Origin: Artemisia argyi | Lineage: Eukaryota; Streptophyta; Magnoliopsida; Asterales; Asteraceae | Direction: 5' to 3' | Assembly (NCBI GenBank): GCA_030686995.1 | Contig: CM060680.1 | Location: 200,123,322-200,187,321 of the forward strand | DNA length: 64,000 nucleotides | Part shown: positions 36,323-46,446 of the stretch, piece by piece | How positions within the stretch are numbered: position 1 is the stretch's first letter | Layout: the number at the start of each line of letters is the position of its first letter | Translations under genes and position numbers: made by a program | The notes under the pieces: generated by a model | What the model saw: the letters and a program-made list of their open reading frames with translations, nothing else | What the model was told of the DNA's origin: nothing | Database searches by the model: none

Positions 36323-39300
36323 CTCCCCCGCAGTCGGAGCGGGAGGACACCGGACGCTTAGGCTGGAGCGAAATTCCTCAAACAAAGCAGAGGGCAATCC
36401 TTTCGTGAAGATATCCGCATACTGATAACGAGAAGGAACATGAAGAACCCGGACCTCACCAGTAGCAACCAAGTCTCGAACAAAATGTATATCAATCTCA
36501 ATGTGTTTCGTACGCTGGTGCTGAACTGGATTACTAGATAAGTAGACAGCGCTAACATTATCACAATAGACAAGCGTAGCGGAAGATAAAGGTGTATGTA
36601 GCTCACGTAGTAAATTCCGTAACCAACAAGTCTCAGCAACAGCATTGGCAACCCCATGGTATTCTGCTTCTGCACTAGAACGAGAAAGCGTCGGTTGACG
36701 CTTAGAGGACCATGAGAGTAAGTTGTTGCCAAGAAATACACAATACCAAGAAGTCGATCTCCTAGTGGTGGGACAACCAGCCCAATCCACATCGGAATAA
36801 GCAACCAATGATGTAGTAGAAGATGCAAACAACTGTAGCCCATGGTCTAAGGTACCCCGAACATACCGCAAAATCCGTTTGAGAGCCGAGAAATGGGGCT
36901 CTCGAGGGTCATGCATATGAAGGCAAACCTGCTGAACTGCATAAGATATATTTGGGCGAGTAAATGTGAGATACTGAAGAGATCCTGCAAGACTCCTATA
37001 TAAAGTAGGATCAGACACCGGATCACCATCCTCCCCCAGTTTAGACTCAGTGTCAACAGGAGTCCGACTGGGATTACAATTGATCATATGAGCTCTCTCC
37101 AAAACATCAATAGCATATTTCTTCTGAGATAAAAATAGCCCTGAGGAATCACGTGTAACAGAGATACCTAGAAAATAATTAAGTGGACCTAGATCTGTCA
37201 TGGAAAACTCTTGGTGTAAGGATCCAATAATCTGCTGCAACAAACTCTCAGAAGAAGCGGTGAGGACAATATCATCTACATATAATAATAGGTAAGCAGT
37301 ATCCGTCCCCTGTCTGTATATAAATAAAGATGAGTCACAACGACTCTGAGAAAACCCAACCCAAGTGATATAAGATGTGAATCGCTGAAACCAAGCTCTA
37401 GGGGCCTGCTTGAGCCCATACAGAGACCGCTGTAGTAAACATACATAATATGGATGCACAGGGTCCCGAAACCCCGGAGGCTGATACATATAAACTGTCT
37501 CAGATAAATCACCATGTAAGAAAGCATTCTTGACATCGAGCTGATGAATCGGCCAATGTCGAGAAGTAGCTAAACTCAGAACAGTCCGAATAGTCTCATC
37601 TACATCAACCCCTTCTAATTGATTACTACCATTCGCCACAAGGCGAGCCTTGTAGCGACTAAGAGTGCCATCAGCCAAATACTTATGACGAAAAAGCCAC
37701 ATAGAGCGAATAATGTTGGTGTCCATGGGTTTAGGCACTAAAATCCAAGTTTTGTTCTTAATAAGTGCAGTGTATTCATCATGCATAGCATTTTGCCAAT
37801 TTGGATTAGTAAACGCATCACGATGGGTTTTTGGTAATGGTGAAACCGAAGACACATGCATGTTAAGACGCTGAGTGGGACGATTAGTCCCGACACGAAA
37901 GCGTGTGACCATAGAGTGAGTCGAGACAGGGTTTGGGTTTTGAGGAGGATCTGGGATGATATGCGGGTTTTGTTCCGCAACTGGAGTTGGTGTTTGTGGG
38001 TGAGGTGGTGGTGATGGGTCATGAGCTGCCTCATGTTGGGGCGTCTGAGGATGAATTGTTATGGGTGTGGTTGGTTCATTTGTGGGTTGAGGCTCACTGG
38101 GTTGCATAACGGGGGCGGTTGGAGGGAATGGCGGATTTATATCGGGTGAGTCATCCAAGAAATTGTATTTGGGTGCCGATGTTGGTTTAGAAGTGCCATA
38201 TGAAAAAACAGTTTCATCAAAGGTTACATGGCGAGAAATGATTATTTTATTGGTGTTTAATTCGAGGCAACGATACCCACGATGATTTGAAGCTTGACCC
38301 AAATAGATGGAGGGTGTGGCGCGTGGTTCAAGTTTGTGATCGGGATATAAGTGGGGGTAACATAAGCAACCAAATGTGCGTATAAGGCTATAATCCAGGT
38401 TTTGACCAAATAGTCGGGTGTAAGGGATTTCGTTGGCAATAGCAGTTGAGGGCAAAAAATTGAGTAAGTGAACAGCCATATTGAGGGCTTCAACCCAAAA
38501 TGTTGGTGGAAGGTTGGCTTGAAAAAGCAAGGTCCGAATGAGATTATTAATAGTGCGAATCATCCGTTCAGACTTGCCATTTTGTTGTGATGTTTTGGGG
38601 CATGAAAAGCGAAACTGAATGCCCTTTTCGGCAAAAAGTGTATGTAGGTTACGGTTGTCGAATTCACCACCATGATCACACTGAAAGGACCGGATTTCAC
38701 ACTTAAATTGAGTGTGAACATAATTACGAAATATTACAAATTTAGACAAAACATCAGATTTATTAATTAAAGGATAAACCCAAACAAAGTGCGAATAATG
38801 ATCCAAGAATAATACATAATACTTGAAACCTGAAAGACTCGGAATTGGTGAAGTCCATACATCTGAGTGGATGATGTCAAAACAAGCATTAACGACAGTA
38901 GTGGAACTAGCGAATGGAAGTCTAACGTGTTTGCCAAGCTGACATGCATGACAAAGCACGGGAGGCTTTTCTTTATTATATGAAATGAGATTATTTGAAA
39001 CTAGGCGTCGTAACACTTCGCTTCCTGGATGTCCAAGACGCTGATGCCACGTATGTTGACTGACTAAGAGAGCTTGAGGAATGGGAGACGGAGGTGTGAC
39101 AGGATAAAGGTCCCCTGTGCTATCACATCGGAGAAGCACCCGACGTGTCATGAAATCTTTAACAGAAAATCCAAAAGGATCAAATTCAACAGTACAATTG
39201 TTTTCACAAACAAACTGGCAAACAGATATTAGATTTTTGACAATATGAGGGGTAATAAGGACGTTATTTAAGTAAAGAGGTCGAGAGGGAGTTGGCAAAA

Positions 39301-39433
39301 TACTACGACCCGTATTGGTGACAGGAATAGAATGCCCGTCACCAACTGAGACGGACGAATACATGCATGTATTAAAAACATTACTTAGACTATTAATTGA
39401 AGCATTTAGATGTGAGCTTGCACCTGTGTCCAT
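36317..39433 (-). CDS. Copia polyprotein (PR-INT-RT-RNase H), 1,038 codons open
   Basis: Domains in order: aspartic protease motif DTGASS at the N-terminus; integrase zinc finger with HQRLGHPG and CHACQLGK; integrase core with the Asp in IHSDVW, the Asp in FLDHYSHF and QQNGKSERM; a proline-rich linker; reverse transcriptase with DVKNAFLHGDL and YVDD; RNase H with SSAEAEYHG, CDN and TKHIEIDIHFVRD. The frame is open throughout. The stop TAG lies inside the first bases of the 3' LTR. The first ATG is the one just before DTGASS, with the N-terminal part of the usual polyprotein in another frame. The gene copies the element's RNA and inserts the DNA. It is probably competent in sequence but lacks gag in cis. 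Confidence 0.92.
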   Translation of the reverse strand: MDTGASSHLNASINSLSNVFNTCMYSSVSVGDGHSIPVTNTGRSILPTPSRPLYLNNVLITPHIVKNLISVCQFVCENNCTVEFDPFGFSVKDFMTRRVLLRCDSTGDLYPVTPPSPIPQALLVSQHTWHQRLGHPGSEVLRRLVSNNLISYNKEKPPVLCHACQLGKHVRLPFASSTTVVNACFDIIHSDVWTSPIPSLSGFKYYVLFLDHYSHFVWVYPLINKSDVLSKFVIFRNYVHTQFKCEIRSFQCDHGGEFDNRNLHTLFAEKGIQFRFSCPKTSQQNGKSERMIRTINNLIRTLLFQANLPPTFWVEALNMAVHLLNFLPSTAIANEIPYTRLFGQNLDYSLIRTFGCLCYPHLYPDHKLEPRATPSIYLGQASNHRGYRCLELNTNKIIISRHVTFDETVFSYGTSKPTSAPKYNFLDDSPDINPPFPPTAPVMQPSEPQPTNEPTTPITIHPQTPQHEAAHDPSPPPHPQTPTPVAEQNPHIIPDPPQNPNPVSTHSMVTRFRVGTNRPTQRLNMHVSSVSPLPKTHRDAFTNPNWQNAMHDEYTALIKNKTWILVPKPMDTNIIRSMWLFRHKYLADGTLSRYKARLVANGSNQLEGVDVDETIRTVLSLATSRHWPIHQLDVKNAFLHGDLSETVYMYQPPGFRDPVHPYYVCLLQRSLYGLKQAPRAWFQRFTSYITWVGFSQSRCDSSLFIYRQGTDTAYLLLYVDDIVLTASSESLLQQIIGSLHQEFSMTDLGPLNYFLGISVTRDSSGLFLSQKKYAIDVLERAHMINCNPSRTPVDTESKLGEDGDPVSDPTLYRSLAGSLQYLTFTRPNISYAVQQVCLHMHDPREPHFSALKRILRYVRGTLDHGLQLFASSTTSLVAYSDVDWAGCPTTRRSTSWYCVFLGNNLLSWSSKRQPTLSRSSAEAEYHGVANAVAETCWLRNLLRELHTPLSSATLVYCDNVSAVYLSSNPVQHQRTKHIEIDIHFVRDLVATGEVRVLHVPSRYQYADIFTKGLPSALFEEFRSSLSVRCPPAPTAGEC

Positions 39434-39861
39434 GTGCCAGTTGCGGGATCATGGAGGGTCCCAGCAGTGAGAGCATGAGGTAAAATAGTCGCGTGTCCCG
39501 ACGGTTGACTTAGTGAAGCTGAAGGTGCGGGTGTATTATGAGGAACAGTAACCGGATTGGGGGTAGGGTCTGGTGGGCCAGTTTGGTGCAGTTGGGCTGG
39601 ATAAATATATTGGTGCGTGGTGAATATTGGCTGGGTGGTGGGTTGGATTGGAATGAGGGTGGGTTGGCTGGTATATGGTGTTGGGTTTGTGTAGTGGGCC
39701 GAGTTTAGGCTTGATGGACTAGTAGTAGTGAAGTAGGTTGAGGGTCCAAATGACGAAGTATTGGTGCGAGTGTTATGACCAGTGGTTGGTTGTATATACC
39801 CCGTAATCCCCAACTTGCTTAACAATTTTAACACAACTTCTTCCGTATTGTTTACTGTCAT
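39406..39861 (-). CDS. Copia N-terminal Pro/Thr/Ser-rich frame, overlapping pol
   Basis: A 151-codon frame rich in Pro, Thr, Ser and Gln overlaps the start of pol by 28 bases in another frame (its end reads TGTWTQVQ where the pol frame reads the protease Asp-Thr-Gly). In Copia elements such low-complexity sequence lies between the gag zinc knuckle and the protease. No CCHC box is seen. It may be the tail of a deleted gag, joined by a frameshift. Confidence 0.5.
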   Translation of the reverse strand: MTVNNTEEVVLKLLSKLGITGYIQPTTGHNTRTNTSSFGPSTYFTTTSPSSLNSAHYTNPTPYTSQPTLIPIQPTTQPIFTTHQYIYPAQLHQTGPPDPTPNPVTVPHNTPAPSASLSQPSGHATILPHALTAGTLHDPATGTWTQVQAHI

Positions 39862-40232
39862 GGTGCCGAGATGTGTAGAAGTTTAGGAGCTGTCGTACAT
39901 AGAAAACAATCACAGCTTCAAATTACAAGAGCAATACCGAATCGTGACGAGATGATTACCAGAGGTTTAATGGAACAGTAGCAACAATACAAAAGAAGGA
40001 AATGTAAATGGCTTGTGACCTTGCACAAACAAGACAAAACAACTCGTGACCTTGCACGAATAACTGTAACCGGCGTGACCGAGCACGACAAACAAACAAA
40101 TAAAAGTGTGGATCGATGACCTAGCACCGATCACCAACACAAATACGGGCGGGATTGTTTTTGTTAGGAAATCGTTTTAGGGTTTAGAAGAAGATGGAAT
40201 TTGTTAGGGTTGTCAGGATCGAATTTGTTTTT

Positions 40233-40247
40233 GGAGGCTTGATACCA
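40233..40247 (-). other. Primer-binding site of the Copia element
   Basis: Immediately inside the 5' LTR the minus strand reads TGGTATCAAGCCTCC. TGGTATCA is the start of the classic initiator-methionine tRNA primer site of plant Copia elements (normally followed by GAGC); the last part differs slightly here. Confidence 0.8.
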
Positions 40248-40465
40248 TGTAGAATAGTGTTTATGTGATGATAGAATAGAATGATTTGTCTTTCTCCAAT
40301 ACCTCGTACAAAGACCTACCATATAAAGGGATTTACTAGAACTATTTATGGGTAGATCCCATTAATTACGGGATTGACTAATCACACATGATTTTATGCC
40401 TATCACTAATTTATAGTTCATTACAATAAATGCTTATTTGGACTTATCAATTTACTCGGCTAACA
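40248..40465 (-). repeat. Copia 5' LTR
   Basis: Second 218-bp LTR with TG...CA ends. Followed on the right by the CTTTC target duplication. It should contain the promoter, but I do not see an unambiguous TATA box. Confidence 0.95.
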
Positions 40466-40601
40466 CTTTCTACACCATATGAAAATCTCCAAGCTTAACT
40501 TACTCGAAAGGGAATGAATATTTATCCATGCGACCATGACGCTATCCTAAAAATTGAAATGAAAAACAAAGAGATTACTCCGTAATATATATTTTAATTA
40601 C

Positions 40602-40760
40602 CTGCAGAAAAGAAGTTAGAATTGATTTAACTTTTATAACTGAAACATTTTGACCTCCAACTTCACACCTAAAAATTGATTTTAAGCCGGTCGGTAACAG
40701 TTGGACAGCAGGAGGTGTTATAGCCGGAAACATGACTTTAAATGTCTTCTTAACCGTCAT
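40602..40760 (-). other. Exon-like relic with good splice donor, unrecognised
   Basis: The minus strand from ATG 40,758 reads MTVKKTFKVMFPAITPP, later LLPTGLKSIFRCEVGG, and ends TTTTCTGCAG before GTAATT. A diverged copy lies at about 51,352-51,515 and breaks off near GGTGTTGTA. The family was not recognised. Conservation of the donor and frame across the two copies suggests a real exon of some gene. Confidence 0.4.
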
Positions 40761-41050
40761 AATGACATGCATTATTGTTCTTTACCAATACTTATAGCAA
40801 CACATCTTATAATCTTAATACCAAACATAAGAACATGATTTCATTCTTTTTACCTATAGTTGCAACGTTATTTTACCCTTTTGGTTGTTGGTCTGTTATT
40901 TTCGTATAAAGCATGAAAGTAGTTAAACAAGTAAATTATCTTGATTATTGGACCATGGTTGTGCTTACCATTTGCACTTCTTAGTATAAAAAGTGAAAGC
41001 CAACTTTTGTTTTTAGAAAGTTCAGTAGTAACATTATTGACACTAAACAG

Positions 41051-41308
41051 GTGGTGGAGGTTAAACGGATGGACTCTTCAACCGCATCTGCCTTCTATCA
41101 TTTTTGTAAACTTATATCAGAAGTGACCGCGACCTTTGTTTGGTACTGAGTTTGGTGGTACATTAGGGAGTGTGCTGCTACAGAAAGTGCTGCTGCAAGG
41201 CTGTTTGGTATTAAGTTTAGTGCTGTAGCAGCATTACACAATGATCCAGAACTATTGTTTGTGAATACTAGAATTGAAGACGTGATTGGACCCCAAACTG
41301 TTATAAAG
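41051..41308 (+). pseudogene. Exon-like relic, unrecognised, one in-frame stop
   Basis: After the acceptor CTAAACAG one plus frame runs 86 codons to a strong donor (AAAG before GTAAGTC). It reads VVEVKRMDSSTASAFYHFCK, has a single TGA about 33 codons in, then SAAARLFGIKFSAVAALHN and VNTRIEDVIGPQTVIK. The composition looks coding, but I cannot name the protein. No neighbouring exons were found. Confidence 0.42.
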
Positions 41309-44000
41309 GTAAGTCAACTTCAAATTTCAGATTTACTTTCATAATATATTATCCTTAACCTCTTATGTGAGAAACATGAAAGATGCAGATGTTGATAGAT
41401 ATCGGCAATTTTATTATTATAACTGATTAAATGGTGTGTGACATACTGATACATATAATTAACTGTTTGTGTATAAATTATTAGGAAATATTGTACATTT
41501 TCTTTATACGGCTAATAGTTTTTTGGACTTAAAAAAAATGCAATTTGGAGAATTGGTACTACAGGATAAAATGGCTAAAATGTTTTACATTAGGGAGTGT
41601 TTGATGGTGCTAAAATGGCTAACAATTTGAAAAAGAGAATAATACTAGTATAACATAAAACAAGCACGTCAACATCAACAATATTTCTCACTATACTAAC
41701 TATTTTAAAGTAAAATGTAAAGTTAAAGCTAATAAAATGTAAATGTTTTGAGCATTATAAGATAGTAAGTGTATATTTTCCAAAGTCACCTTATTTATCA
41801 CCTTCAACTTTTCTATTTCTTTTAAATTACTGGTTTTGAATGTTATTTAACCGGATTGCATCAAAACACGATCGATACTCCACCGATGCATCGAAGAACA
41901 AATCTTATCATCTTTAACAACATCATCATTTTGCATCCTAGATCAACATTCAACAACACCATCCGCATTGATAATCAACAACGTGCAACAAGTTTGACAT
42001 CATCGTCATCGAAAATTATCAACGATCATCAGCTAAAATACTTACCAACACTCTCTACATTTTCACTCAGCTTGCCCATATATCAAAAGAAATGGAGAAG
42101 AACAAATCTAAAAAAAAATTAAAAAAAAATGAAGGAACGATTTGTGAAGATTAAAAAAATATTTATAGAGACTAAATTAAATCGGAAAATCTGGACAGCT
42201 TGTTGTCCCGAAATCACTTTCAAAATCCCCGGCCAGAAACCCGACCTCCCGAACTCGAAACTCAACCAAACTTTCCAGATTTATTTGGTATATGAATGGG
42301 CTCATTTTCATGCAAAAACATTTATCTTACGATACCCCAAAGGGGTACTTTACGACGGGTTATGCAAATAACCCGTTTTGACCCATTTCGCAACAAACCA
42401 CTTATATCACTTTCGTTTTACACCAAACTTTCCAGAAATCAATCATTTAACATATCAAACATGTTCCAATAACACTTGACCCGTTTACTACTCAAAATGG
42501 GTATGTTTACACTTAAACCAAACGCCCCTTTAACTTTACTCAAAAACACATAGACCATACTTTGACTTAACAAATGACTACCAAATTGTCATACAACTAT
42601 TGACATACACTTTGCCATACGGCTGCCCTTTAACAACCCATAAAAGACTAACGGGGGTACAAACTTACACAAGAGCCCGGTATTCTAGCTAAGCTCCTAA
42701 ACACATATTACCTTAAATCTTGCATAACCAAAACCTTAATCCACATATCCAAGCCATCCATAAGAACATGCCAATCCTACAAAATGGTTAGACAACTAAA
42801 CCATAAGCACAAAGGCTTAGTAAGTAAAACGACTATAACATACTATTATACTTCAATCCACATAATGCATCATATAAATAAACACTTACTTCATGGCTTA
42901 CATACCCAAGTCTCAACTATCACATATCATCAACATATTCTAAAGCATCATCTCATCACACAAGCCATAACCATGGCATCACATAAGCATAATCCAAGCC
43001 CATCTTCTCAACATAAACATACATAACACATAATGATAGAAATCCATATAACATATGCTATCATCATTTTACTTACCTTAGCTCCAAGCTAAGCATATCA
43101 AACCAATCTCACCATCATCAACGTCATCATCATCATCATCATCCATACTAGCATCCTAAGGCATAATCATTCTTCATCATCATAAACATAAACACTTAAT
43201 ACATATAACATCATAATTACAACAATGGTTTACACAACCATTAGCTTACTTCTAGTCACCTCTAATAATCATATAACCATATCTTGATTATATGATGATC
43301 AACCCCATAGATCATCAACCATAAAACCATTAAACATATCTCATAGGTATCTTGATCACTTTAATTATCTTAAAACACATCTTTACCCAATATCCCCAAA
43401 TTAGGGTTCATAAACCCTAACCTCAATTTCATCAATTAGCACTAATAAAATGGTTACTTACTTGTAGGGATAATCTCTAGGGCTTCATTACTTTATTACA
43501 ACACTTAGACACCATCAATTGATCATCAGGCTCTATCCTCTTTCCTTCCTTTTCTTTCTTGAGCCGACATCACCAATCACACACACAATCTATGAGTTTC
43601 TGGAATATCCAGGAAACTCTTTAGTATATGTTAGTTGGTACTTTGGCCAATTGACACAATAGGTCCCTTTGGTCCTATAACAATTCAATCTTGGTACTAG
43701 AACAAGTTGGTTTTAGTGGCAGTTTAAGGAATTGGCAAGATTAGTCCCTGCAGACTAGAACAAGTTGGTTCTAGTACTAGAACAAGTTGGTTCTAGTACC
43801 AGTTTGGAATTCTGTCAACTTAGGTCCCTCAAGTTCTTATCCCTCTTACTTATGACACATAATACTTCTAAAACCACATTACGAAATACTATGACTATCG
43901 GGTTTGACCACATCACGACATTTGTTGACTAACCAACCAGGTAAGGCTCTTAGTCCATTACATCTAGGGTGGGGTCCAAGTACTCGGGAAACGGGTCTAA
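41309..44000 (-). mobile_element. Probable LTR or LTR fragment, right end at 44,000
   Basis: Read on the minus strand the sequence begins TGTTAGACCCGTTTCCCGAG at 44,000, a typical LTR start, and abuts the truncated DC1 copy C exactly there. About 42,180-43,990 has the low-complexity, non-coding character of a long Gypsy-type LTR. I could not find the other end, a target duplication or any coding domain, so the left limit is unknown and this may be a solo or truncated LTR. 41,309-41,760 is dispersed AT-rich spacer shared with 18.9 kb, 24.2 kb and 62.5 kb. Confidence 0.35.
43680..43805. repeat. Short tandem repeats with AGAACAAGTTGGTTCTAGTA core
   Basis: Three copies of a near-palindromic word (AGAACAAGTTGGTTTTAGTG, then AGAACAAGTTGGTTCTAGTA twice) are spaced about 63 and 22 bases apart within the probable LTR. 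Confidence 0.7.
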
Positions 44001-44741
44001 CAAAACCACCCAGGTCACGCACACACTCTCAAGTTTCTTCCAAAAGTTTCGAAAAATATATTTGGTATTTTCGGTTGTGAAATTTGTAAATTACCTTGCA
44101 ACGGGTTTGCTTACGGGTGCACCGAATGTAAATACTACATTGATGTTAACTGTGGATTCATCCCTGAAGATATCACACATGAAGCTCACCCGGATCACAT
44201 TCTTTCTCGATGTGATCGGGAGAGCATGAGAGAGCCATGCGTTGCAGAAGGCAATTACTGGGGAAGTGAAATTTGTTTTAGTTGTGAATCTTGTGAATTT
44301 TACCTACATTCTGATTGTGCTTTATTCTTGCCTGGTATTATAAATCACAAGTTGGACAAGCACCCCATGAAGTTGACTTACGGTCCCGTAGAGAACCATA
44401 AAAGTGAATACTTTTGTGATGTCTGTGAGGAAGAGCTCGATCCGACCAAATGGTTCTATCATTGCCATGTGTGTGCCTACTCTTTACATACTCGCTGTGC
44501 TCCGGTAATACTTAACTTTCAAGCAGCCTTTGACAATGCCAGAAGCCTTTATGCGTTTTTGAATGTTAAGTTTGGGAGAATCTATAATATCAAAGATCAC
44601 GAGCACTTTGTATCACTTGCTCCAGGGTCTGACGCAGATGGTAAATGCCCAATCTGTGATGAACACATGAAGAGGTGGGAATTGATCGCTAAGTGTTTGA
44701 AATGCAAGGTCGCAATGCATTACCAATGTTGTAAGAGTTAG
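44001..44741 (+). pseudogene. DC1 domain gene copy C, 5'-truncated
   Basis: From about 44,001 the frame corresponds to the last two-thirds of exon 2 of genes A and B. It starts at the equivalent of GHTHTLKFLPK and runs open to the stop at 44,739-44,741, ending HYQCCKS. Cysteines and histidines of the last four DC1 units are kept. A stop (TAA, 43,998-44,000) lies just upstream in frame, exon 1, the intron and the promoter are absent, and the first ATG is internal (44,226). The junction with the upstream LTR-like sequence marks the break. The 3' flank matches that of gene A for 1 kb. It is closer to gene A at the C-terminus (CCKS) but shares the EGNYWGSEICFSCESC segment with gene B. Confidence 0.88.
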
Positions 44742-45013
44742 AGATTGTAATGTGTTTTTTAAATAATGCATGTCTGAGAATTTGATGCAATAATTTAAGC
44801 TTGACACCCTTTTAGTGTTCTTTTATTACATTTGTTTCCTCAATGGACTTTTTGTTGAAGCGTGTTTGTTTATAGTTATTCTCTTTTGGGAGAGATTTTG
44901 GTTTGAATATGGATTAAATGAAAATAATCCTTATCCATCAAATTATGAAAATTACAATTGAGAGGTATTTAATCAAGTATCATCTGATTTTTGCTTATTG
45001 GACAAGCAATAAG

Positions 45014-45064
<51 letters not shown>

Positions 45065-45798
45065 TTTAATTTTTTTTCCCTATTCTTTTACGGAACCGTG
45101 GATATGCAACAAGATTTTTCCAAAACAAGGAATCGAGAACTGAACCAGTGAACCGCAACTCTACATTTCAATTATGTTTGGATCGGTTCTCAAATATCAT
45201 TGATGACTTGAATATACTCAATTACCGTTATGGCTGCTAATAAGCTCGTGGTCAAGGGCATGCCGTCTTTGGTTAAGATGCATGTGAATCACATAGACAT
45301 GTGTATTAAAAATTATGTCAAAAGTACCAATTTATCCTAAATGAAACTTATCCAAATTTTTTGTGATATAAGCCTTTGTTTAGTTTGAATAAAATGCATA
45401 TTATATTTTCTACTATAGAGACATGAGTTCATTATTAGTCATGGTGTTATATATAAGAATAGTTTAGACGTCTAGAGACGAGTTACCTCGGACAACTTTT
45501 TATAATTAACATCACATGTATCAGATCAACTTTAATCCTATAAGTTGTTAGTATGTAAGGACTAGCGTATCAATTGAATTTGCGAGCAGAAAAGACATTA
45601 TATTATGGACCGAAATAGTGATCAACACTGAGTAAGTTTTTGAAATTCTTAGTCATACTAGCTAAATCAAAAAACGACTCGTGAGATGATCAAGGTGGAA
45701 GTATCTTAAAAAATCTGGTTGATTGAAACCATGAGATTCTTGTAATGTTTTTAGACTACTTTAATAATACACGACTCATGCATGCACAGGGCACCAAT
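44742..45798 (+). other. DC1 3' flank, copy C
   Basis: Near-identical to 4,363-5,393 after gene A, with a 44-base T run at 45,016-45,059. Ends at GGGCACCAAT (45,789-45,798), the left target duplication of the RTE LINE. Confidence 0.85.
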
Positions 45799-46446
45799 AC
45801 TAACACAACAACAACAACAACAACATACCCAATCCCGTCTAGGCGGGGTATGGGGGAGGTGTGATGTAGACAGATCCTACCCCTACCCCAGGGAACCCTG
45901 CAGGTAGAGAGACTGCTTCCAAAAAGACCTCCGGCAAGTGTGTGCAAAGTGTGCTCGAAGTAAAGAAAACGAGAAATATAATGCAAAACAAAGAAAAGCA
46001 TAAAAGCATATAGGCAAACAGAGCAAAACGAACATAAAGGCAAAACGGCACAACAAGCATATAAGCAAACATAAAAGCAAACCGACACAACAAGAAAAGA
46101 GCAAACAAAGCAAAACGACCAGACAACCAAGACAAAACACCCAAAACAAAACCACCTAGACAAATGCCAGCAAATAAGGGTGCGAGGGGGGCACAAGGCC
46201 AAGGGCAAACCAAGCAGCTAAGACCAAAGAGGGCAACGCAAAGGGCCTATAGCTAAGGCAAAGCAAAAGGAGCAAGCAAAAGGCACAAGCAAAGGGGCCT
46301 AAAGCCTAAAGGCACAACAAAGGCAAAACCAAAGCGCTAGCCGAGGCAAAGCAAAAGCCCCAATCTCCTAAAGGGGGCAAGCCAAGGGACCCTAAAAAGC
46401 CTAAAACACAACAAACCCCAAACCCTCAACCAACCAAGCCCCAAAA

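Larger units (their letters stand above)
36105..40465 (-). mobile_element. Ty1/Copia LTR retrotransposon, 4,361 bp, minus strand
   Basis: Two 218-bp LTRs (36,105-36,322 and 40,248-40,465) differ at two positions by eye. CTTTC is duplicated on both sides (36,100-36,104 and 40,466-40,470). Transcription runs from the right LTR leftward. The primer-binding site, protease, integrase, reverse transcriptase and RNase H order is Copia-type. The stretch between the 5' LTR and the first coding frame is under 400 bases and no gag or zinc knuckle is seen, so the element is internally deleted. Near-identical LTRs indicate a recent insertion. Confidence 0.95.

Noticed and set aside
41856..43026. Plus-strand frames of 80-88 codons
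   Set aside because: His/Thr/Ile-rich low complexity in the probable LTR; no domain.
45756..46213. Cys/Leu/Phe-rich minus-strand frames of up to 150 codons
   Set aside because: They come from the A- and C-rich repetitive 3' region of the RTE LINE, start from non-ATG codons and overlap each other in three frames.
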